Below, in pieces: positions 8,078-21,400 of a DNA stretch of 64,000 bases. Both the position numbers and the translations under genes were made by a program. The notes beneath the pieces were generated by a model. It made no database searches. It worked only from the letters and a program-made list of their open reading frames with translations, and was not told the origin of the DNA. This DNA is from Bog-756 sp963776225 (GTDB taxonomy: Bacteria; Actinomycetota; Acidimicrobiia; Acidimicrobiales; RAAP-2): positions 186,001 to 250,000 of the forward strand of contig CAVZLL010000004.1 in NCBI GenBank assembly GCA_963776225.1, read 5' to 3'. Position 1 is the stretch's first letter, and each line of letters begins with the position of its first letter.

Positions 8078-10018
8078 TCACCTGCCGGTCGGCGCTCGAC
8101 TGGGTGCCAGCGGGGTGTGCAGCCGTTCGAACACGGCGGCACCCACCTCGCCCGGCAACCACGATAGGCCGGTCAGCTCGTCGCGCGACGCCTTTCGCAG
8201 CTCGGCGAGCCCCCCGAATTGCTCGACCAGCCGGCTGCGCCGCTTGGGACCGAGGCCGGGGACCCCGTCGAGGGCGCCCACGGTCATCCGCCTGCCCCGC
8301 ACGGTGCGGTGATAGGAGACCGCGAACCGGTGTGCCTCGTCCCGGAGACGCTGGAGCAGGTAGAGGCTCTCCGACTGGCGCGGGAGCCGGATCGGCTCGT
8401 TGCTCCCGGGGCGGTAGATCTCCTCGAAGCTCTTGGCCAACGCCGCGATCGGCACCCGGTCGGTGAGACCCAGCCGGTCGAGGACCCGCATCCCCACGTG
8501 CAGCTGTCCCAACCCACCGTCGAGCAGCAGGAGCTGGGGTGGATAGGCGAACCGTCGCCGGGCCACCGTCCGGGCCGGCCTGCCCCCCGTGCCCGGATCA
8601 CCGGGATCCACCGCGGCCCGGGTGCCGGTGGCGCGCTCCTCCTCGAGCAGGGCCTCGAGCCGGCGGGTGAGCACCTCCTCCATCGCCGCGTAGTCGTCGT
8701 TCCCCGGCACCGATGCGACCCGGAAGTGCCGGTAGTCGCTCTTCTTGGGGAGGCCGTCCTCGAAGACGACCATCGAGCCCACGTAGTCGGTCCCCTGCAG
8801 GTGGCTCATGTCGTAGCACTCGATGCGGAGCGGGGCATCGGGCAGGTCGAGCTCCCGTTGGAGCGCCTCGAGCGCGCGGGAGCGGGTGTTGTGATCGGCC
8901 GTCCGGTGGAGCCGGTGACGCACGAAGGACTCCTCGGCGTTGCGCTCCACCGTCTCGAGCAGGGAGCGCTTGGGTCCACGGACCGGGACCCGTACGACCA
9001 CCGGTGCCTCCCGGCGGTCGGCCAGGTACTGCGAGACCGCATCTGCGTCGGCAGGTGCGGTCGGAGCCAGGATCTGACGCGGCACCCCTGCCGGAGCGTC
9101 GGCGTAGACGTCGACCAGGATGCGCGCGACGAGCTCGCCCGGCGTGAGCTCCTCGACCTTGTCGACGAAGAGGGCCGAGCGGCCCACCACCTTGCCCGAC
9201 CGCACGTGGAAGACCTGGACGGCGGCCTCCAGCTCGTCCCCGGCAAGCCCCAGCACGTCGAGGTCCTCCGGCCGGTCGAGCTCCATCTGCCGCACGGCGT
9301 CCGCGGCGCGGACCGCGTCGAGCTTGTCCCGCAGCACGGAGGCCCGCTCGAATTCGAGCGCCGCGGAGGCCTCGTGCATCTCCCCCTCGAGCTCGCGCTC
9401 GAGTGGGGCGGTGTCGCCGACCAGGAAGGTGGTCAGGTCACGGACCAGGCGGGCGTACTCGGCGGCGTCGATCTCGCCGACACACGGCCCGGAGCACCGT
9501 TCGATGTGGAAGAGGAGGCAGGGGCGGCCGAGGCGCACGTGCCGGCGGAACTTGTTGTCGGTGCAGGTGCGGACCGGAAACGAGCGCAGGAGGAGGTCGA
9601 GGGTCTCCCGGATGGCACCGACATTGGGATACGGCCCGAAGTACCGGACCCCCTTGCGCTTGCGCCCCCGGACCACGGCCGGCCGGGGCCATTCGTCGTC
9701 GACCGTCAGCGCGAGCCACGGATAGCTCTTGTCGTCCTTCAGCCGGACGTTGAACCGCGGCTGGAACTCCTTGATCAGATTGTGCTCGAGCAGGAGGGCC
9801 TCGGCTTCGCTGTCCACCACGACCCACTCGACGTGGTCGGCCTGCGCGATCATCTGTGCGGTGCGCGGGCCGAGGTTGGCCGGGTCCTGGAAGTACGAAT
9901 TGATCCGCTGCCGGAGCGACTTGGCCTTGCCGACGTAGAGCAGCCGCCCGTCACGGTCCACGAACTGGTACGAACCGGGTGCATCGGGCACGCTGCCGGG
10001 AAGCGGTCGGGTCGTCAC
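8078..10018 (-). CDS. uvrC: UvrABC excinuclease subunit UvrC
   Basis: A 646-residue nucleotide-excision-repair endonuclease that makes both incisions around a lesion marked by UvrB. The GIY-YIG nuclease domain (GSYQFVDRDGRLLYVGKAKSL in abbreviated form) lies at residues about 15-95, then the Cys-rich and UVR segment near 210-245 with EFERASVLRDKLDAV, then the RNase-H-like C-terminal nuclease (ECYDMSHLQGTDYVGSMV near 400 and LLLDGGLGQL). Tandem helix-hairpin-helix motifs close the protein (LDGVPGLGPKRRSRLVEQFG). GTG at 10018 is chosen because the GIY-YIG domain starts within 20 residues. It is divergent from nadA across a 206-bp spacer. Confidence 0.95.
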   Translation of the reverse strand: MTTRPLPGSVPDAPGSYQFVDRDGRLLYVGKAKSLRQRINSYFQDPANLGPRTAQMIAQADHVEWVVVDSEAEALLLEHNLIKEFQPRFNVRLKDDKSYPWLALTVDDEWPRPAVVRGRKRKGVRYFGPYPNVGAIRETLDLLLRSFPVRTCTDNKFRRHVRLGRPCLLFHIERCSGPCVGEIDAAEYARLVRDLTTFLVGDTAPLERELEGEMHEASAALEFERASVLRDKLDAVRAADAVRQMELDRPEDLDVLGLAGDELEAAVQVFHVRSGKVVGRSALFVDKVEELTPGELVARILVDVYADAPAGVPRQILAPTAPADADAVSQYLADRREAPVVVRVPVRGPKRSLLETVERNAEESFVRHRLHRTADHNTRSRALEALQRELDLPDAPLRIECYDMSHLQGTDYVGSMVVFEDGLPKKSDYRHFRVASVPGNDDYAAMEEVLTRRLEALLEEERATGTRAAVDPGDPGTGGRPARTVARRRFAYPPQLLLLDGGLGQLHVGMRVLDRLGLTDRVPIAALAKSFEEIYRPGSNEPIRLPRQSESLYLLQRLRDEAHRFAVSYHRTVRGRRMTVGALDGVPGLGPKRRSRLVEQFGGLAELRKASRDELTGLSWLPGEVGAAVFERLHTPLAPSRAPTGR

Positions 10019-10224
10019 GGAACCAGTGTGCCGTGCCACCGCCGCGCCCCGGGTCGGGGCCGGCTCCACGCACGCCGCCGGGCCCTGCGCAGTACACTGG
10101 CTCCACGCCGGCCTGGTTTCCGGCGACATCTACCGCTCCGGGGCCGACATCCCCGCGGACGGGCGACCAGGCTGTCCCCGCCGGCCACTGACCGGAGCGC
10201 CTCCCCAAGGAGGTCAGACCCGAC

Positions 10225-11340
10225 ATGCTCCGGCTGCAACAGGCCCTGCCCGATCGGTACACGTCGGCCGGGCCCGACGACCTGTCCACGTGGATCGGCG
10301 AGGCCAAGGCGGCCCTCGGCTCGCGACTGATCATCCTCGGCCATCACTATCAACGGGACGAGGTGATGACCTGGGCGGACGCACGGGGCGACTCGTTCGG
10401 CCTCTCCCGGATCGCGGCCACCCACACCGACGCCGAGTACGTGGTCTTCTGCGGCGTCCACTTCATGGCGGAGTCGGCCGACATCCTCACGGGCGACCAC
10501 CAGACGGTGCTGCTGCCCGACCTCAACGCCGGCTGCTCGATGGCCGACATGGCGGACATCGACTCGGTGGAGGACGCCTGGGAGACCCTGTCCGGGGTCA
10601 CCGACGTCGACCGGGTGGTGCCGGTCACCTACATGAACTCGTCGGCCGCCCTCAAGGCCTTCGTCGGGCGGCACGGCGGCGTGGTCTGCACCTCCTCGAA
10701 CGCCAGGGCGGTGCTGAGCTGGGCTCTCGGGACCGGCGGTCCGGGAAGCGGCCGTGGGGAGCAGGTGCTGTTCTTCCCCGACCAGCACCTGGGACGGAAC
10801 ACCGGCTACGAGATCGGCTACGGCGAGGAGGACATGGCGGTGTGGAACCCGCGCCTGGACGCCGGAGGCCTGGACGACCGGACGCTCAAGTCGGCCACAC
10901 TGTTGCTCTGGAAGGGCCACTGCTCGGTGCACCAGCGATTCCGGCCCGAGCACATCGCCGCCTTCAGGGCGACCCACCCGGCCGGCATCGTGGTCGCGCA
11001 CCCGGAGTGCGCGCACGACGTGGTCGAGCTCGCCGACCAGGTCGGTTCGACCGACCGCATCATCCGGGTGGTCGAGGAGGCCCCGCCCGGATCCGTCCTG
11101 GGGGTCGGCACCGAGATCCACCTGGTGCACCGGCTCGACGCGGAGCACCCCGACAAGACGGTGGTCTCGCTGGACCCGCTGGTGTGCCCGTGCTCGACCA
11201 TGTTCCGGATCGACGCCGCACACCTCGCCTGGGTCCTCGAGGGGCTGGTCGACGGGGAGGTGCGCAACCAGATCACCGTCGACGAGGAGACCGCGGTGTG
11301 GGCCCGGGTCGCGCTGGAGCGCATGCTGGCGACCGTCTGA
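10225..11340 (+). CDS. nadA: Quinolinate synthase NadA
   Basis: A 371-residue [4Fe-4S] enzyme that condenses iminoaspartate with dihydroxyacetone phosphate to quinolinate in NAD synthesis. The family hallmarks are ILGHHYQRDEV near residue 38, GVHFMAESADIL, the cluster-ligand Cys in NAGCSMAD near 110, HPECAHDVVELAD near 255, and the Cys-containing VCPCSTMFRI near 330. The start is supported by AAGGAGGTCAG 7 nt upstream. nadB and nadC do not adjoin it. The gene stands alone between uvrC and uvrA, with only 14 bp to the convergent uvrA stop. I saw no recognised NAD riboswitch in the leader. Confidence 0.94.
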   Translation: MLRLQQALPDRYTSAGPDDLSTWIGEAKAALGSRLIILGHHYQRDEVMTWADARGDSFGLSRIAATHTDAEYVVFCGVHFMAESADILTGDHQTVLLPDLNAGCSMADMADIDSVEDAWETLSGVTDVDRVVPVTYMNSSAALKAFVGRHGGVVCTSSNARAVLSWALGTGGPGSGRGEQVLFFPDQHLGRNTGYEIGYGEEDMAVWNPRLDAGGLDDRTLKSATLLLWKGHCSVHQRFRPEHIAAFRATHPAGIVVAHPECAHDVVELADQVGSTDRIIRVVEEAPPGSVLGVGTEIHLVHRLDAEHPDKTVVSLDPLVCPCSTMFRIDAAHLAWVLEGLVDGEVRNQITVDEETAVWARVALERMLATV

Positions 11341-11354
11341 TCCCGGAACGACCC

Positions 11355-14534
<3,180 letters not shown>

Positions 14535-14613
14535 GGCGGTGAGGATACCGGCGCCCGGACCCGCCCCCCGCGGCCGCCGGCGGCCGCCGGCACCGCGAGA
14601 CCGACCGGGTGAC

Positions 14614-16747
14614 TCAGCCGGAGGTCGGCGGCTCGTCGCCGGTCCCGCTCCCGGCCAGGACCGCCGTGCCGTCGACCGGATCCCTCGCCAGCAACGCCCG
14701 CAGCTCGGCCATCTCGTCCCTGATGAGCGCGGCCTCCTCGAACCGGAGCTCCTCGGCGGCCTTGGCCATCTCGGCGTCCAGCCGGTGGATGAGGGCGGAG
14801 AGCTCGTCGGGGTCCGGACCGAGCGCACGGGCCATCCCGGTCGCCGCCGCGCGTGGGTCGACCCCGGTCCGCCGCGCCGCCCCGCCCGCGTTGCCCGGCG
14901 CGCCCCCGCCCACCGCGGCCCGGCGGGGTGCCGCTGTCGGCGAACGACTCGTCCCGCACCCGTTCGAGGATGTCGGTGACCGCCTTGGTGATGGTCTGGG
15001 GGTCGATGCCGTGGGCCTGGTTGTAGGCGATCTGCCGTGTGCGCCGGCGCTGGGTCTCGCCGATGGCGTCGGTCATCGACGCGGTCAGCGTGTCGGCGTA
15101 CATGACCACCCGGCCGTGCACGTTGCGGGCCGCCCGTCCCATGGTCTGGATGAGGGACGAGGTCGAGCGGAGGAACCCCTCCTTGTCGGCGTCGAGGATC
15201 GCCACCAGGGCGACCTCCGGGAGGTCGAGCCCCTCGCGGAGCAGGTTGATCCCGACCAGGACGTCGAACAGCCCGAGGCGCAGCTCGCGCAGGAGCTCGA
15301 TGCGGGCCATGGTGTCCACGTCGGAGTGCAGGTACTGGACCCGCACCCCCTGCTCGGCGAGGTAGTCGGTGAGGTCCTCGGCCATCTTCTTGGTCAGGGT
15401 GGTCACCAGGACCCGGTAGCCGGCGGCCACGGTCGCGTCGATCCGCTCCCGGAGGTCGTCGATCTGGCCGGTGGTGGGCCGGATGTCCACCTCCGGGTCC
15501 ACCAGTCCGGTCGGCCGGATGACCTGCTCGACCACGTTCGCGCTGTGCTCGAGCTCCCAGTTGCCCGGGGTCGCCGAGAGCAGGATGATCTGGCCGGTGC
15601 GGTCGAGGAACTCCTCGAACCGCAGCGGTCGGTTGTCCAGGGCCGAGGGCAGCCGGAACCCGTGGTCGACCAGGGTCTCCTTTCGGGAGCGGTCGCCCGC
15701 GAACTGCCCGCGCAGCTGGGGGACCGCCACGTGGCTCTCGTCGAGCACCACCAGGAAGTCCTTCGGGAAGAAGTCGAGCAGGGTGAACGGGGCCTCCCCC
15801 GCCGACCGTCCGTCCAGATGCCGGCTGTAGTTCTCGATCCCGCTGCACACCCCCGTCTCGGCGAGCATCTCGAGGTCGTACTCGGTCCGCATCCGTAGCC
15901 GCTGCGCCTCGAGGAGCTTGCCCTCCGACTGCAGCTCGGCGAGCCGGGCGCGCAGCTCGTCCTCGATCCCGAGGACGGCGGTCCGCAGCCGCTCCTCGCC
16001 GGCCCCGTAGTGGGTGTTGGCGAACACGACCAGGTCCTCGAGATCGTTCCCGATCTCGCCGGTCAGCACGTCGAACGGCCGGATCCGTTCCACCGTGTCG
16101 CCGAAGAACTCGACCCGCACCGCCCGGCTCTCGTAGGCGGGGTGGATCTCGACCGTGTCGCCGTGGGCCCGGAACTGGCCGCGCTGGAGGGTCACGTCGT
16201 TGCGCGAGTATTGGAGATCGACCAGACGGCGGAGGAGGTCCCGCTGCTCGCGCACCTCTCCCGGGTGCAACGCGACGATCCGGTCGCGGTACTCGTCCGG
16301 GGAGCCGAGCCCGTAGATACAGGAGACCGAGGCGACCACGATGGTGTCCGGCCGCAACAGCAGCGAGGAGGTGCTGGCGTGGCGCAGGCGGTCGATCTCG
16401 TCGTTGATCGAGGAGTCCTTCTCGATGTAGGTGTCCGAGGACGGCACGTACGCCTCGGGCTGGTAGTAGTCGTAGTAGGAGACGAAGTACTCGACCCGGT
16501 TCCGAGGAAAGAACTCCTTGAGCTCGGCGGCGAGCTGCGCGGCCAGCGACTTGTTGGGCTCGATGATCAGGGTCGGCCGTTGGACGCCCTCGATGGTCCA
16601 GGCGATGGTGGCCGTCTTGCCGGACCCGGTGATGCCGAGCAGGGTCTGGAACCGGTCACCGCGCCCGACTCCTTCCACCAGCCCGGCGATGGCCTGGGGT
16701 TGGTCGCCCGCGGGCCGGAAGGGGGAGACGACCTCGAAGGGGGGCAC
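14614..16747 (-). CDS. uvrB: UvrABC excinuclease subunit UvrB (one apparent frameshift near the 3' end)
   Basis: The helicase-like subunit that loads onto DNA with UvrA and recruits UvrC. Walker A GITGSGKT lies near residue 39. The beta-hairpin region YFVSYYDYYQPEAYVPSSD is near 93, DESHVAVPQLRG contains Walker B, and HSDVDTMARIE and MGRAARN are helicase motifs. The frame that starts at 16747 loses homology after ESFADSGTP near base 14940. The C-terminal UVR motif (DAEMAKAAEELRFEEAAL) continues in another frame to the stop at 14614. The total of 2134 nt is one over a multiple of three, consistent with one extra base in the G/C-rich stretch at about 14885-14945. A corrected product would be about 710 residues, a normal length. 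Error or true mutation cannot be told apart here. Confidence 0.88.
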
Positions 16748-16829
16748 GGGAACGATGGTACCGGCCGGCGGCTCCCGCAGATCCGGCGGAGCGGCCGCGG
16801 AGAGGCGCGCCGCGCGAGGGGATCAGCGG

Positions 16830-17466
16830 TCAGCCGCTGTCCGGATCGGCGCGGTCCGGGACCCGCCGCCGCAGCGCGAGCAGCTCCTTCCACACCCGGT
16901 CGACCTCGAGTCGCAGGTGGTCGGCGTCGCCCGAATTGTCCACCACCAGGTCGGCGCCCTCGAGGCGCGCCGCCGCGGTCCGGCTGGGCGGCCATGCGGG
17001 CGCGGGCGTCCTCCTCGGTCATGCCGCGCTGGCCGACCAGCCGCTCGAGTGCGAGCTCGGGGGGCGCGTCGACCACGACCACCGCGGCGAGCGAGAGCAG
17101 CTCCTTGTGCACGGCCCTGAGCAGCGGGATGTCCATGATCACGATGCGGTCGCTGTCGGCGTGGGCGTCCTTCTGCTCGATCATCGCGACCCCGACGGCC
17201 GGATGGACGATCGCGTTGAGGTCGGCCAGCTGGTCGGGATCGCCGAAGACCGTTGCGGCGAGCGCGGGCCGGTCGATCCGCCCGTCCGGGTCGAGGATGC
17301 CCGGGCCGAACCGGTCGACCAGCGGCTGGTAGGCGGGCGCCCCGGGTTCGACCACCTCGCGGGCCACCCGGTCGGCGTCGACCACCACCGCACCGTGGTC
17401 CGCCAGGAGCTCGGCCACGGTCGACTTGCCGGCGCCGATGTTCCCGGTGAGGCCGACCGCGAGCAC
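16830..17466 (-). CDS. coaE: Dephospho-CoA kinase CoaE (one apparent frameshift)
   Basis: This enzyme phosphorylates dephospho-CoA in the last step of coenzyme A synthesis. The GTG start leads into LTGNIGAGKSTVAELL (P-loop), VDADRVAREVVEPG, VIMDIPLLRAV and GQRGMTEEDARARMAAQP. After that the frame is lost near base 16985. The expected continuation, TAAARLEGADLVVDNSGD followed by a basic tail, is present one frame over and stops at 16830. The span is 637 nt, two short of a multiple of three, as if 2 or 5 nt were missing near a CCCAG-like repeat. CoA synthesis is essential, so a sequence error or collapsed short repeat is more likely than a dead gene. It is usually adjacent to uvrB in actinobacteria, as here. 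Confidence 0.85.
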
Positions 17467-17482
17467 CGACCGGTCCGCCCGC

Positions 17483-18364
17483 TCAGGCCACCCGCCGCGG
17501 CCGGGTTGCCGTGGCGAACAGGACCATGGTGGTCTCGTCGAGCTGGTCGGTCACGAAGAAGTCGTCGGCGGTGATCCCGGTCGACCCGCCCGAGTCCCCG
17601 CGGGCCATGACCCGGTAGGCCACCGGGAGCAGGCGGGTGTAGATCCCCACGTACCAGGAGCGCGGGATCCGGTGACGGAGGTCGAGGACGTCGAGCCGGA
17701 GCACCTTGCCGGCCCGGACCCGCCTGGCCGTGAAGTCGGCCTTCACGTGGGGAACCGCGTCGAGACCCTGGACCCGGACATCCCGGAAGTGGCGCCCGAG
17801 GAGCTCGCCGAGCTCGTCGGGATCGAACAGGTGGATGTGGAACGGGTTCTCGAAGTCGGCCGGTGCGTTCGGGGTGAGGAAGAACGCGGTCCCGTCGTCG
17901 GCCAGCACCCGGGCCAGCTCGCGGACGTGGCCCTCCGGACGGTCGAAGTGCTCGATGAGGTGGGAGGAGCAGGCCCAGTCGACCGACCCGCCGGCCATCC
18001 CGAGGGCGAGCGCGTTCATCTGGGCGACGACGAACCGGTCACCCGACCACCGTCCGCGCGCCGATCCGACCGCGTCACCGCTGTAGTCGACCCCGATCAC
18101 CCGCCGGCGGTCGGACACCAGCCCGACCGATTCGAATCCCTGCCCACACCCCACGTCGAGCACCGTGCCCGCACCGAGCCGCTCGACCACCGTCCGGTAC
18201 CCGGCTGCGTGCAGGGCGAGCAGCGAATCGGGGGTCACCCCCTCCAGCGGCCGTTCACCGGTCAGCCGACGCCCGGCGCGCGCGGCCGCCGCCGCGCCCC
18301 CGCCGGCTCGCTCATCTGGCCTGCATCGTGCTGGTCGATCCCTGGTCCGTTCGTTCCGGTCCAC
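17483..18364 (-). CDS. SAM-dependent methyltransferase (type 11)
   Basis: A 293-residue class I methyltransferase. The SAM-binding motif I VLDVGCGQGFESVG lies near residue 68. VIGVDYSGDAVGSARGR is motif II, and SSHLIEHFDRPEGHVRELARVL covers the post-I/III region, typical of the Methyltransf_11 family. The substrate is unknown. It is divergent from the AftD-like gene across 108 bp and lies 16 nt upstream of coaE on the same strand, so it could belong to either the glycan cluster or the coaE-uvrBA transcript. The GTG start at 18364 gives a disordered basic N-terminus of about 35 residues, so a later start is possible. Confidence 0.8.
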   Translation of the reverse strand: MDRNERTRDRPARCRPDERAGGGAAAAARAGRRLTGERPLEGVTPDSLLALHAAGYRTVVERLGAGTVLDVGCGQGFESVGLVSDRRRVIGVDYSGDAVGSARGRWSGDRFVVAQMNALALGMAGGSVDWACSSHLIEHFDRPEGHVRELARVLADDGTAFFLTPNAPADFENPFHIHLFDPDELGELLGRHFRDVRVQGLDAVPHVKADFTARRVRAGKVLRLDVLDLRHRIPRSWYVGIYTRLLPVAYRVMARGDSGGSTGITADDFFVTDQLDETTMVLFATATRPRRVA

Positions 18365-18449
18365 CCGGTCGTCGGTCGCCGGCGGTCTCTCCGGTGTCCC
18401 GCACAGCGCCCGCGAGTCGGTCGCGCGGTGCTGCCGTCCCGATGGTGCG

Positions 18450-18472
18450 GTTGTTTACACTACCGAGCACTC
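18450..18472 (+). promoter_or_regulatory. Candidate promoter for a near-leaderless AftD-like mRNA
   Basis: A TACACT hexamer at 18456-18461 resembles an actinobacterial -10 box and sits 11 nt before the GTG start at 18473. That would place the transcript start within about 5 nt of the start codon. No ribosome-binding sequence is present. Leaderless mRNAs are common in actinobacteria. No clear -35 box is seen, so this is only a candidate. Confidence 0.35.
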
Positions 18473-21400
18473 GTGCAGGACTCCGAACCCTCCCCCGACG
18501 CGCCCACCGCCCCGGCCACCGGCCGGGACCGCATCCTCGTCGACCGCCTCCGGTCGCCGAGCCGGCTCCGGGCGTGGCTCGACTACCTGGCGCTCGCCGT
18601 GCTGGCGGTGATCCCGATGGTGACCGCGCAACCCGGCGTGGTCTCCGACGACACCAAGACCTACCTCTACCTCGACCCCGGCCGCTACATCCGCCAGGCG
18701 GTCTCCCTCTGGGACCCGAGCGTCGGTCTCGGCACCGTCACCCACGAGAACATCGGCTACCTGCTCCCGATGGGGCCCTTCTACTGGGTCATGGCCGAGC
18801 TGCACGTGCCGCTCTGGGTCGCCCAGCGGCTCTGGATGGCCTGCCTGCTCTACGCGGCAGGGGCCGGCGCGCTCTACCTCTGCCGGGTGGTCGGCCTCTC
18901 GGGAGCAGGACGGTACGTGGCCGCGGTGGGGTACATGTTCACCCCCTACGTGCTGCAGTACTCGGGCCGCATCTCCGTCATCCTCATGCCCTGGGCCGGT
19001 CTCCCGTGGATGGTGGCCTTCGTGATCCTGGCGCTGCGCCGCGGTGGGTGGCGCTATCCGGCGCTCTTCGCGCTGGTCGTGGCCCTGGTCAGCGGCATCA
19101 ACGCGAGCTCCATCCTCTACGTGGGCATCGCGCCGGCCCTCTGGCTCCCCTACGCGGTCCTGGTCACCCGCGAAGCCACCTGGCGCCGGGCCTGGGGTGT
19201 GGCCTGGAAGGTGGGACTGCTGTCCGCCCTGGTCTCCCTCTGGTGGGCGGTCGGGCTGCAGGTGGAGGCGGCCTACGGGGTCAACGTCCTCAAGTACACC
19301 GAGACGGTCCCTGCCACCAGCGCTGCCTCGCTGGCCTCGGAGATCCTGCGCGGCCTCGGCTACTGGTACTTCTACGGCACCGACCGGGTGGGCGCCTGGA
19401 CCCAGAACTCGGTCGCCTACACCCAGAACATCCGGCTCATCGCCCTCAGCTTCACCGTTCCGGCCCTGGCCTTCGTCGCCGCGTTCGCCGCCCGCTGGCG
19501 CTACCGCTCCTACTTCATCCTGATCACGGTCGTGGGCATGGTCCTGGCGGTCGGCCCGAATCCCTACGCCCACCCGTCGGGTCTGGGTTCGCTCGTCAAG
19601 GCCTTCATGGTCGACACGACCGCCGGACTCGCCCTGCGGTCGACCGACCGGGCGTCCCCGGTCGTCCTGCTCGGCCTGGCGATGTTCCTCGGTGCGGGGG
19701 TGAGCGCGCTGACCTTCCGGGTGCGGCGGACCGGGTTGATCGCCGGGGGGTTCGTCGTCGCCGCGGTCGCCGCTGCGACCAGCCCGCTCTGGACCGGGCA
19801 GATCGTCGCCGACGGATTCACCCAGCCGGCGGTTCCCCCGCAGGCCGTGCGCGATGCGGCGACCGCGCTCGACCGGGCGCACCCCGGGACCCGGGTCTAC
19901 GCGCTCCCCGGCGACAACTTCGCCGCCCAGCGGTGGGGCGACACCATCGACACCGTGTACCCCGGGCTCATGACCCGGCCCTTCGTGACCCACGAGCAGC
20001 AGATCATGGGATCGCTGCCGACCGCCGACGTCCTCGAGGCGGTCGACGGTCCGCTCCAGGACGGGGTCATGGACTGGAACGCCCTCGCACCGATGGCGTC
20101 GCTGCTCGGCGCCGGCGACGTGCTCGTGCAGTACGACCAGGCCTACGAGCGCTACGACACACCCGACCCCCAGGCGCTCGCCGAGCAGCTCGCAACCACC
20201 CCGGCCGGTCTGAGCCATCCGGTCCACTACGGCACGCCGCGTCCGAACGTGCCGCTGCTCCCCATCGTCGACGAGGCGTACCTGGCACTCCCCCCGACCG
20301 TCGGCTGGCCGTCCCCGCTGGTGTCCTACACGGTGACCGATCCCCGACCCATCGTGCGGACCGAGTCGACCACCCATCCCCTGGTGGTCGCCGGCGATGC
20401 CGGCGGGCTCGTCGCCGCCTCCTCGGTCGGCCTGCTGGCCGGCAACCCGACGATCCTCTACTCGGGGACCCTGGACACCCACCCCTCCCTCGCCAAGGCG
20501 ACCCTCGGCAAGCCCGCCGACCTGGTGGTGACCGACACCAACCGCAAGCAGGGCTACCGGTGGAACTCGCTCAACGAGAACACCGGCTACACCGAGACCG
20601 CCTCACAGCCGCCCCAGACCGCCGACCCGAGCGACGCGCCGCTCGACCTGTTCCCCGGTGCGCCGGCCGATGCCCAGACCACCACCGTCCTCCAGGGGAT
20701 CTCCTCGGTCACCGCCTCCTCCTACGGCTCCTCGATCACGTACCTCCCCGAGGACCGCCCTGCTGCCGCGCTCGACGGCAACACCCAGACCGCGTGGCTG
20801 ACCGATTCCTTCGCCACCCAGTCCGGCCAGTGGTGGCAGGTGGCGCTCCTCCGTCCGCGCACCGAGCACTCGCTCCTCCTCGTCCAGCCCCAGACCGGGC
20901 TCCCGGACCGGTCGATCAGCTCGGTGACCCTCACCTTCGACGGGGGCCACCCGGTCACCGTCCCGCTCGGCCCGTCGTCCCTGACCCCGGCGGGACAGGT
21001 GGTCACCTTCCCTGCCAGGACCTTCAGCACGCTCCGGATCACGGTGGCCGGGGTGCGCGTCGCCGATCCCTCCTCGCCGGTCGGCTCGCGCAGCTCGGTG
21101 GGCTTCGCCGAGGTGGGGATCCCCGGCGTCACCGCCGACGAGGTCGTCTCGATGCCCCAGGACCTCCTCCGGGCCACCGGACCCGCCTCGCTGTTCGACC
21201 GGCTCACCCTGGTCATGACCAGGCAGCGGTCCTCGGGGACCCCGCCGCGCCGGGACCCCGAGCCCTCCCTCGCCCGCACCTTCTGGCTCCCCACCGCGCG
21301 GACCTTCTCGCTGACCGGCCAGGCGCGGATCTCCCCCCTGGTCCCCGACGACGAGATCGACCGCCTGGTCGGGCGCCCCGGCTCGGACTACACCGGGACC

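Noticed and set aside
10019..10224. NAD-responsive riboswitch upstream of nadA
   Set aside because: The 206-bp spacer shows no recognised class I or II NAD riboswitch consensus by eye; only a ribosome site is clear. A covariance-model search would decide.
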